Shown here: piece after piece, positions 33,101 through 45,100 of the stretch
How the letters are laid out: the number at the start of each line of letters is the position of its first letter
Numbering within the stretch: position 1 is the first letter of the stretch
From: Lumbricus rubellus
Taxonomy: Eukaryota; Annelida; Clitellata; Crassiclitellata; Lumbricidae
NCBI GenBank assembly: GCA_945859605.1
Contig: OX243814.1
Location: forward strand, 25,786,410 to 25,850,409
DNA: 64,000 nucleotides
Reading direction: 5' to 3'
Notes under the pieces: generated by a model
The model's database searches: none
What the model was told of the DNA's origin: nothing
The model's input: the letters and a program-made list of their open reading frames with translations, nothing else
Position numbers and translations under genes: made by a program

Positions 33101-36100
33101 GATATTGATGATGATGATGACGAATAGGCCTATACCATTTCCTTAGGATGATATCTCAACGGCTGATACAGATTCTCAGGCTATATTCATTTGTATATTG
33201 AAGTCCGATTTTTTATTAATATATTTAGGGTAATAGGCTACTTGGATCTACTTGCAGTAGTTATACACTTTAAAATTTCAATAGGAAGGTCAAGATGGAT
33301 ATATTCATATGTGACTTTGATAGTATCTTAATCATGTACTGGGTGGATACAAACGTCTGTGTCTTTGATAGTATCCTTCGTCGACTGTTAGCAGGTAGCG
33401 ATTGCCGAAAGGAGTCTCCATCTTTGAAGCATCGAATAGTTCGCGACCGTAACGCATATCTCCGGAACCTCGCCTAAATTCCCATATTAAGAAAAAAACA
33501 ATATATTGCTCCATTTATGGCCTACATCTTTGGCGATATCTATATCTCACAGGGCTTAGCGTCCAGTATTGACCGGATTCACATACACCATATTATGTAT
33601 AATAGGCCTTTGTGCATTTGTGAGTATGCCTGTATGTATGCAAGCGCGCATACATATCCCTATGTGCGTAATCATATCTACTTGTAAGTTGTCTTATTTA
33701 TTCATTCTAAAATTTATATAGCGCTCCTTCAAGCAAAAACTACTCAGAGGCGCTCCCGACTCCAGCGCGCATAAAAAGAACAGTTTTAAGTTTGGTAAGT
33801 AAGGATCCTGGCAGAGTCCCAGAGTGTAAGCGTGGCTCTAGAGGAAGTCACGGTCACTCACTAACTCAGTCATTGATTCATTCATTCATTCATTCATTCA
33901 TTCATTCATTCATTCACTCACAAAATCAATCAGTTATTCAATCAATCTCTGTCTCCGGCCATGATCTATAAGTCAATGGCGACATCTATGAAAGGCGAGT
34001 TACCTGGTGCATATACTTTTCCTTTTATACTATTTTGTATTTTTTTTATCATTTTATATTAAAAGTAAAATTATTATATATATCTATTTTACATTTATTT
34101 TATGTTATTTATTTATCTTATTTAAAAAAAAAATTTTTATTAAAAAAATTATTCAGTTATTTAATCAATCTCTGTCTCTGGCCATGATCTAGCCTACAAT
34201 TTAATGGCAAAATTCTAGAGGCCTGTGAACAGGGAGTTACCTGGAGCTGTGACGACTGTATGAAGAACCGATGCTGGAATTGGATGACCCGAGACTCGAC
34301 CTCTTTCCAACGAGGAATGGCCTTGACCCGATCATACCGTACTCCTCCGATGGTAGACGAGGACTTCCAGTTCGACTTCCCATGTAACAACTCTGCAACT
34401 GCTGAAGGTTCGATCTACGCACATCATCCCATATGTTTTTTATTTTTATACTATTGTCATTTTTATTATTTTATATTATTATTGTATTATTTTATAGTTA
34501 TATTATTTTATATTATTATTGTATTATTTTATATTTGTATTATTTTATATTATTTGTATTATATTATTTCTATATTCTGTTTTCTGAATGTCGCTATGAA
34601 ATCGGAGTTTAACCAATTAATTAATTAATTCATTCATTCATTCATTCATTCATTCATTCATGCGTTCATTCATTCATGCTTTTATTCATTCATTCATTCA
34701 TTCATTCATTCATTCAGTCATACGTTCATCATCATCACGAGGATTTATATAGCGCCCATTACTATTACAGAAGCGCTCCAGACTAAAGAACGTCTAAAAG
34801 GACAGTTTTGATATGCTCCTAGAAAGAGTCAGAGTGGACCCTAGGAAAAATGGCAGCAGTAAAGGAACCCGCTAAAATCCGTGGACTAACCACGGAGAAG
34901 ACACGATTCTGGTTGGTAGCTGTGCGGGCAAATGGGACGATAAGAACACCCAGCGCAGACGAGCGAAGAGAGCGACGATCCGGTGCACTTATGAAAGCAG
35001 AGGTCACACAAATAGTCCTGATCAAGACCCAACAAGGATCGCCAGGCCAAAGCGAGGATCCAGTAGGCCTACGAGAACAGATTCGCCTGCTTGAAGGGGG
35101 AGCCAGTGAAGCACATACAGCATATAGCCGGAAACATGAATGAAATTGGGGAAGATCTAGAATTTCCCAGACCGGCCTTCCCCCCCTCCAGGCCTGAATC
35201 TCTCCTCTATCTCAGATTGCCGTACTGGATTCTTAGAAGTCATTTCTGATTGCCCTGTTTCCACTATATATGCTGCAGTTGAGCCCGCCCTGAATAGGGA
35301 AAACCCCAGATGCAATGTATGAATTGTCTTCTACAACCGTACAACCGGCCATTTGCCTCGGATGGATAAACACTACAACGGCGCATGACTAAAGAACTTG
35401 ATCTTTGAAGTCTGCTATTTTGTACGCGTGTTGTCTTCAAAGAACGCCGCGTCTGATCTATTGAAACGAGCACCTCAAAAGAAAAGGTGTGAAGCGCCTT
35501 GAAGATTATAATTAATTATTGCCAAAACGGCGGCCTTTAACCCAGCGCTACACTTCTTTGATAATATCATTCTTAAGCAAACATCTCTACACGAAAGCGG
35601 CAGTCATAAGAGAGTTTCTTTAAAGTCGTTTATTATCGGAATTTTCATTGAGAGCGGCTCAAATTCAATTAAATCAAAGCGGCTAATTAGCTATCATCTA
35701 TAGTATGGCCGCGATGTGACTCCGACCTTCTGACTAATCCTGCGGATCCATATAAATAGCCTCAACGGAAATGAACGCTCACGTTTTCAGGAGTCGTCGA
35801 AACAGTCTCTGGAAGTGTAACACTATTTCTAGGCAGCTTACGAGTAGTCGAAGTTTCAGAGAATCTTGATTTTTGCGTTTCATCTGACAGCCGTCACACA
35901 GCGAGAGCATCGTACATCAGCAGTGGATTTAAAGAACCATCGCTTCGTCGCACGGTAAGAATTTGTTTTAATTTCATTCAATAATAATATTTTTGCTGTT
36001 TCTTTCATTTAGGATTTCAGAATGCTTCATCCTCACTGTAGCTCTAATCTCTCACTTTCTGACTCACTAGCTGCATCTACTCTACCCAGTCATCCAAACT

Positions 36101-39100
36101 CGTGTAGGCCTACTTTGACTTCTAGACAAAACCCGCACTCTTCCTATTACAATCAGACAAACACTTGCTTTCCTTCGCACACTTGGTCTGGTGTTTCTTC
36201 TTGTGACTACACGCCAGCTAATCTGCCTTCTTCGTGCATCACTCCTAAATCTGGGCTTCGTGATATCTCAAACTTTCCGAGTTGGGATTCATCAAACCAC
36301 TCTGCTTTGCTTTTGCACGGTTCGCATAACCAGACAAATCTACCTTCATGCTCCTATGCAAACCAGAGTTGTTGTGATGCGAATCATTCATCAACACTTT
36401 CTGAACTCTCGTGTTCTTATAGACCTATGCTATCTTCTAACCAGGTGAACTCTCTTTCTTACACTGCATCTGACATCTCTGGCAGAAATCAACGTCATTC
36501 TTATTCTACCAACTATCTAAACTATCCTTCAAGCTCTGCTTCTGACAATGTGCGTTGTACTGAATTTCATCAATCGATTTTACCTAGTTGTGCTCGTTTG
36601 TTTCATATACGGGATCCGCTGTCGTCCAAGTTCAATGGAACCACATCTCAACAAGATCCGACTTCGATGTCAGCAACCAAGAACTCGACTGCAGAAGACT
36701 TCCATCCTGTTCAACCGATCAAACGAACACGCAAGTCGAAGAAGTCCATAGAAGTCTTGGAAGGAGCTTTCTCTCACGGCAACACTTATCCAGACCGCAA
36801 CTGCTGTGACCATCTCGCTGAGGAATTGGGTCTTACATCGAAGCAGGTCTGGAAATGGTTCGTGGACAGACGACGGAAGGAGCGGAAGTTATTGCGAGGA
36901 AGCGTCGAAAGAAAACCAGTGGTTCAATGACTTTTTTCGAACAGACGATAGCTTTGGGATTAAGGACACAATTTTGTCGTTTTGGTCGTGACCTTCTTTC
37001 CATCTGACTAATTCCAATCAAAATCAGTGTTTTAAAACTTTCCATCTGAGAACCGGTTTTTGAGAGTTAGTGTGCATAGTGTAGACTATACGCTACATTT
37101 TATTGTAAAAAAGAAACTGATAAATGAACAGCAACGAACTTCAAATGTAAAATGTTCTCGTAACATAAATATAAAGTGTACATATAAATATGCTGAGCAT
37201 AGCTATAGGCCTATAGTTGCAAACAAAACCGCAAGATATAAGTCCTATGAACTTTATTTTGCTTGTGAGCACATAGGCCTAGCTTCAGTTGGTTTAGCAT
37301 CAACAGATCTGTGATATTATATTCAATCTTAGATTTATGTAATATATCACATGCTTTGGATTTACATTTCTATAACGCATTTGTGGGGCGCGGTGGTCTA
37401 GTGGTGGCGTCGTTGTCTTGGAGCCGGAAAATCCGAGGTTCGAATCCACCTCCCCGCGTAAGGACCTTGGGCAAGTCCTTCACTCACAATTGCTCAGCGC
37501 TTCGGCGTGAAACTCCGATGCAGTGTCCGCTCTGCATCGGGAGCGCCTCTGAGTAGAGAGCTTGAAGGGGCGCTATAACAAGTGCACATACAAATACAAA
37601 TCAGAGGTTAAACTTGTTCAGCTTAAGACATTATTCATAGCAATGTGATTTTTCTGCACATGCTTTGGATTTACATTTCTATAATGCATTTTTTTGTGCT
37701 AGCATGTTATTGTAAATGCAGTTAATGTGCCTGTTATTTCGCTAGAAGTTTTTGCTCCAGTTTTATTGTTATTTTTATTTGAGTGTTTAAAAATATTGAT
37801 ATATTAGTGATTAAACTAGTCCACCTTAAGACATTATTCAATTCTATTGTGATGTTTTTGCACATGCTTTGCAGTTACATCATAACTTTTTGCACTGGCA
37901 TGTTATTGTGAATGTGGCTAAGTATCCTTGTTATTCCACCAGAATTCTTTGTAATAGTGCTATTGTCATTTTTATTTGTTTGTTTAATAATATTAATAAT
38001 ATTGGTAGTTACACATGTCCAGCTTAAAACATTAATCATGGCATTGTGGTTTTTCTGCAAATGCATTGAAGTTACATATTAGCTTTTTCTACTGGCATCT
38101 TATTGTGAATGTGTTTAAGTGTGCTTATTATTCCGCTAGAATTCTTTGTGATAGTTCTATTGTCATTTTTATTTGTTTGTCTAAAAACATTTATAATATT
38201 AGTGGTTACACATGTTATTAAGCTTAAGGCATTATTGATGGCATTTAAAACAATTATGCACATGCTTTGGAGTTACACCATAGCACTTTTTACTAGCATG
38301 TAAATGTGAATGTGTTATGTGTGAATTCTTTGTAATAGTTCTATTGCCATTTTTATTTGATTGTTTAATAACATTAATAATATGAGTGTTACACGTGTTC
38401 AGCTTAAGACTTTATCCGTAGCATTGTGATTTTTTGCACATGCTTTGGAGTTTCATCAGAGTTTTTTGTATGTTATTGTGAATGTGGTTAGCCTAAGTGT
38501 CCTTGTATTCCACTTGAATTCTATGTGCTACTTCTATTGTCATTTTATTTGATTGTTGAAAATATTAATGTTTCACATGTCCGTCTCAAGACATTGTTCA
38601 TAGTATTGTGCCACTGCAGATGTTTAAAACTGGTTTAATGTTATATGTTTTTAAAGTGTAAATGTGAATTTGGAATTTTGTCATAACTTTCTGCACATGC
38701 TTTGGAGTTACGTCTTAGCCTTTGTACAGGCTTGCAAATGTGAATGTGGTTAAATCTGCTTGTTATTTTTATTAGAATATTCTTTGTATTATTTCTGTTG
38801 TCATTTTCGGTTTTTTTAATAACAGCAATAATAATGCAAGCATTGTTGTTATTTTTAAAACTATAGATAGTAAACAATAAAGGTGATCAAATGATTCAAT
38901 TTACTATTATTGCTCATATAACATACTTTATTGGGTTAACTCCTCTGACTTCCTTAACGGACAGTTCTAACTTCTAAGCCTTTGTAAAGAGAGAGGTATA
39001 GGCCTAACTGCATTGGGTTTGTTGACCAGTCAGATAAATATATTAAATTTTAGGGAATTTACAGTCCATCCATCTATCCACCTATCCATCCATCCTTCAA

Positions 39101-42100
39101 TCAAGGAAGTCTGTTTGTAATTGTATTCCTGTGCTGTCAAAATGTTTACATCATTCTATCGATGTTGCATAAGCATGATTCAATCCTTGAACCATAAACC
39201 ATGGTAAAAGATCTATGGTAATTGATCACCATGTACAAGAAACAGAAAGGAGTTGAAAGTGCTGCGATCAGTGGCGCATAAATAATTGTGTTCAACGAAG
39301 CAGACGCTATTATATCTGACAGATATCCGCATCCATATTAAGCAGCACTCATGCAACGACGAGATGGTCGAGGGGACTCAGGGAGGTCTATAGATAGGGA
39401 CGACATAATCTGACCGACACAGATGAGCAATAATTGCAAAAACATTATTAAGTAAAGAAGAAATTACGTGACCATTCGAAGTAAATAAACCTGAGATGCA
39501 CGAAGAAAAACAGAAGGGTGGATGGATGGATAGATGGATGAATGAACAGTGTTGTTGAAAGTATCGGTCAAATGTACTTAAGTAAAAGTAAAAGTAAAAT
39601 GGATTTTAATTACTTAAGTAAAAGTAAAAGTACTCATCACAAATTTTACTTAAGTAAAAGTAAAAAGTAGCCCCTTCAAATAATACTTTTTAAGTAAAAA
39701 GTAAAAGTACCGAGTCTTTCTAAAAGCTCAATTCAATCGATTATTAACCTTCAAAAATACTAAATTCTCGAAATGGCACTTATCGTTGAGTCTAGTACGC
39801 ACGCTTCCGATTCATTGTTAGCAGAAAACTTAGCACAATGCACAACTGAAGAGTCGTTCTGCTGCAGAAATGACAGTGTATCCGGCGTGCACCACAAATC
39901 GAAAATCTATTTTTAGGCATGCAAATTTTAATAAGCTGTCTTAGATTTGTGAAACGAAATGTTAATTAGCGTTTGGAAGTAACGAACATTGTAACGAGTG
40001 TCGCATAAATTGTAACGAAGTAAAAGTACTGAAATATGGGTAAAATGTTACTTCGTTGAAAGTAGAAGTATTTAATTTTTTCGATACTTCGTTACATGTG
40101 AAAGTACTCAAACTTTTACTTAAGTACAGTAACGCGTTACTTTTACTTCGTTGCTGTACAACACTGTGAATGAATAGATGGATGAATGGATGAATGAATG
40201 GATGGATGAATGGGTGGATGGATGGATAGATCGCAGTCCAAGTGAGTGGATGGCACAGAGTCACAGGTTCGTCAGTATTTAGAGAAGTATGTCTATGTGA
40301 TCTTGATCAATCGACCTATCTGTCTGTCCATCAATAAATTAACCCATCAATCCGTATGCCCGTCTGTCCATCCACATACTCATCCGTCCGTCCATTTACC
40401 CATCCACCTATCCATCCATCCACCCAACCATCCATTCGTTCCTTCAGCCATCCGCCCATCCATCCATTTATCCATCCTTCCATCCATACATCCATCCATT
40501 TATCCATCCTTCCATCCATACATCTATCCATCCGCCCATACATCCATCCATCCATCTATCCATACATTCATCCATCCATCCATCCATAAATTCATCCATC
40601 CATCTATAAGTCCAACCTTAGTTCTAAAGCGCTGTTATCCGGAACTTCGCTGATCATCTTAAGTCGTCGCTCTCGATCGATTTGCGATAACATTGCTCGA
40701 AGTAAATCCATCAATATGTTGAACTGTAAAAACACACATGCGACAGAAGATGTCACTGTAGAATGAATCACATGTGAATAAATGCACTTATTAGATGCAT
40801 GGACCTACTTGCATGCATGCTTTAGCACTGATGAACGGGTCCTACAAGTTTGCAAAAAGCCCATCATTATTTTCTGTCCAGTTTTGAGAACCTTTTAAGA
40901 CTGGCGTTTGAAAATTTTGGATCCTAATGAAGTAATGCACCACTTAGATTAAAGTGGACGGGACATTTGTGAGGCACTTAGTAAGTACCTGCGGATACAA
41001 TCATACACAATATTCCACATATTTGGCGTCTTTAGTTCCGAATTATATTTATAGGTGTATGGTGATTGAATACATTGCCTTGAGAGCTATTATAAATCTC
41101 ATTGCTGCTGAATTCTGCAGTTATGTGCGATTAGCATGAGCAATAGGAAGCATCTGTGGAAGAGATTAGCCTACAAGAATACATGGTTGTTATTAAAGGA
41201 GATTATTTGAGAAGAAGAGACCTGTGTAATGTGTATGCCTATTATACCTGGTCGATGCTTAGTCCTGGGCTGACGGTATGTGGTATGAGCGATGGCATGA
41301 TCTTCGTTGCGAGGAGGTTATGCGTTAGACCGAACTTTCTGTCACATAGCAGATGTTGATAGATTGCTGTACAGCGAAACATCCAAATAACCAGTGTTAT
41401 CTTAGTTCAGAAGATCATTTTTATTTTAGTTTTTATTTAGTTGCAGTTCTTCATCAATCATTTCAGTTTAGCTTTCGTTTTAGTTTTGCTTCTGGTAATC
41501 GTTTTAGTTTTATATTAGTTTTTATTCATAAAATCATTTTAGTTTTCGTTTTAGTTTTCGTGAACTAAAGACTAGGCCTAATCTTTTTCGTTTCGTTTTC
41601 GTTCACGAAATTAACCATTTGGAGGGGTGAAGCATTGGAAATGTTTGTGGTGAGGTGGGTAGTAATGGGTATGACATTCTCCAATAGGCCTACAGGAATA
41701 ATTGGTTGGCATTAGTTGGCCAGTTGAAATAGCTGACATCATATGGGTAATGAATATTTGGTTGGCATCAGTTGTCCTGTATACCCCAACCTGTGACGGA
41801 CATGATGATGTCGACATCTGAGCAGTTGATGTCGGTTATAAACGGAAGAACTTCGTCTAAGATGATCATCTTGTCTAAACTGTCCAGCAGACGATCGACA
41901 CACGCCAACGCATTCATCTTAGTCTGCACACAAAAACACCGATACAACGGTTATTATAAGTCTCAAAGCACTGTGGCTGTTATAAGTCTCAAAGCACTGT
42001 GTGGGTTGTAAGTTTCAAAGCACTGTGGTTGCTATAAGTCTCAAAGCACTGTGGTTGTTATAAGACTCAAGGCACTGTGAGTGTTATAAGTCTCAAAGCA

Positions 42101-45100
42101 CTGTGGGTGTTATTAGTCTCAAAGCACTGTGAGCGTTATAGGTCTCAAAGCAATGGGGTTGTTATTAGCCTAAAAACACTGTGGGCGTTATAAGTCTCAA
42201 AGCACTGTGGTTGTTATTAGCCTCAAAACACTGTTCACAAGTCTCCAAGCACTGTGGCTGTTATAAGTCTCAAAGCACTGTGGGTGTTATAAGTCTCAAA
42301 GCACTGTGGGTGTTATAAGTCTCAAAGCACTGTGGGTGTTATAAGTCTCAAAGCACTGTGGGCGTTATAAGTCTCAAATCACTGTGGGTGTTGTAAGTCT
42401 AAGAGCACTGTGGGCGTTATAAGTCTCAAAGCATTGTGGGCGTTATAAGTCTCAAAGCACTGTGAGCGTTATAAGTCTCAAAGCACTGTGGCTGTTATAA
42501 GTCTCAAAGCACTGTGGCTGTTATAAGTCTCAAAGCATTGTGGGCGTTATAAGTCTCAAAGCACTGTGAGCGTTATAAGTCTCAAAGCACTGTGGCTGTT
42601 ATAAGTCTCAAAGCACTGTGGCTGTTATAAGTCTCAAAGCACTGTTGGCGTTATAAGTCTCAAACGACTGTGCATGGTTGTTAGTGCGTTGTGGTTGCAG
42701 TCAGAAGTTTATCGTTTCCTCAGTCAATCCATCCACCATTATATCATTCGGAAATTCTTTTGACCAAGTTATCCAATGGCATAAAGTATAGAAACATGTC
42801 AAGTTTCAGGATGATTTCACTGGAATTGGTCATCGAATGTTTTGTGCATTTTTAAAAGGCGATGATTCAATCTATAGATTAGCCTGTCCCGTTCGTCATT
42901 TTTACCATATTATCATGTCGGTTTGTCTTACATGAAAGTAGTTCCTAAATTTCAAACTGCCAGCCCGCCATCCGCACACGCTTCCACCCGTCCGCCTATC
43001 TGCCTAAATAGCCATATAGCCTATACCTGTACGCTGGTTGACTTGTAGAAGAGACATGAAAGTAGTTCCTAAATTTCAAACTGCCAGCCCGCCATCCGCA
43101 CACGCTTCCACCCGTCCGCCTACCTGCCTAAATAGCCATATAGCCTATACCTGTACGCTGGTTGACTTGTAGAAGAGAGACTTGGCCTTGGGAAGGACGA
43201 GCTTTCGTATTGTTGTGTCGTCGATGTACTTTCGGATGATTGTGAAGACACCGATCGCTGCTTCGTGGCCCTGAATCGAATTAGACTCCAACGTGTTGAA
43301 GATCATTGGGAGAACATCGCATTTGATCTCCTCTTCGGATGCTTTGTCCAGGATGATGTCCAACTTCTCTAACAGATAGACCGTCGCCTATAAACAATCA
43401 AACGCCTGCGAATTATAGGTGAATGAGTTCAGCACACAAGTAAATAATACAGCTAAGCTTTCATGGTATTCTCATGCAATTGAGCCTTTAAGAAGCAACT
43501 GTAGGAAAAGCGATATTTTCACTTTAGAAGCAAAGTTACTCTAAATAAAAGTTACTCTAAGTCGCAAGCATAATTATAAGGAAGCAGAGTTTGAGATGGA
43601 GTTAGCAGCAACTATAAAGAGCGTCGGACCATGCTGAGATGTGTACCAGGAACAATAATACTCTTTTTCTAGAAGCTGCACTGCTGCAAGTTAACTCGAG
43701 ATGATGAGTAGGCCCTATAGGTTGGCCGTCATGAGCGGAGTTTGGTTTCCGTTCTTCGGAGGGCAAAAACTTTTGCTTTGGTTGGGGCGGAGACTTGGTC
43801 CAGATCGAGCGGCGCCGAAATGTTTTTCCTCTTCGGCCCCAAAAAGTTAATGACCTTTTTTTAAGTCGTTAACGCAAAATCTCATAAAACCATATTATTT
43901 TCTCCGCCTGAAAGGTAAACTACTTCTATGAAGTTCCCAAGAGGAAGACGGTGAGTAGTAGTAGTAGTAGGTAGGACTGGACCCCGACTGGTAGGTTGTT
44001 CTGATGCAATTTATTGAATACCTGCATCGGTCTGGCCATGGAGAAAACTTTATTGAAATGCGGATGGATGGCTGAGCCGTATTCCTCTGGTGAAGAGCAG
44101 GCGATGAGGCTTAGCACAGAAGGCAGGACAAGCACGAGCATGTCGTGTTGCTGAAGCTGCTGGGTCAGCATTGGTAGCACCGAATTGTACAGCATCTTCT
44201 GCAAAGCACAACGAACATCACAATTGCCTGATTCAGACTTTGATGCTGGCAGGCGAAGACATTATTTTCGAGGAGGTATTGGATGAAGTGATGAATTTTT
44301 ATTAAGCAAATGTCATTGGCCATTTTATGGCAGAGTGCGCTTATAATGAATGCCACTTGATTGGTTCTACAGCTTACTCAATGACCGGAGGGATATTTTT
44401 CTTCTTAGTTAGACTTGATGATACTTCTAAGTGATATCGAATACACAGTGGAAAGAATTCAAAAAAGAAAATGGGAATGTGAAAATGAGAAAGAAATATT
44501 AGTTTGTTTGTATGTACACTTGTTATAGCGCCCCTTCAAGCTCTTTCTACTCAGAGGCGCTCCCGATGCAGAGCGGACACTGCATCGGAGTTTCACGCCG
44601 AAGCGCTGAGCAATTGTGAGTGAAGGACTTGCCCAAGGTCCTTACGCGGCGAGGTGGATTCGAACCTCGGACCTTCCGGCTCCAAGGCAACGACGCCACC
44701 ACTACACCACCGCGAATAGTGAAAAATTATTGTTGACTGAAAAAATGCTACAAAATCCCGCAAGGTGTAGCCTATGACTTTAAAATGTGTTGCTGTTGCA
44801 TTTCGTTAATCAGTTTATCTGAGTTTTTAATGTCTCACAAAAAAACTGCAAGAGAGTAAAATTAACCGTTTATCTGGCTTTTATATACAGAGACGTCCCA
44901 TACATAAGCACTAACATCTCATGCTAATGATCCGCACTTTTACAAAGGACGTTAGTTTGTACATGAGGAATAAGCTCATCTTGCATATCCTAATCTACAG
45001 GGTGGGCCATTAAAAAGTAAGCCTGCAAAATTTCATTTCGAAATTCTTACTTCTGGCCAAGATACGGGTAAAAAAACCTAGGGGCTACTTTTTCATGGCC

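Noticed and set aside
40604..40616. In-frame TAG shortly after the SCYL2 exon at 40617 as the true stop
   Set aside because: Possible, but a good AAG|GTTGGA donor and phase-matched downstream exons favour splicing; left as an alternative.
40246..40653. Pro/Ser/His-rich open frames over 40.25-40.65 kb
   Set aside because: They are CATC microsatellite translations.
42000..42662. CRISPR-like regular repeats
   Set aside because: The array is a contiguous minisatellite without unique spacers, in a eukaryotic intron.
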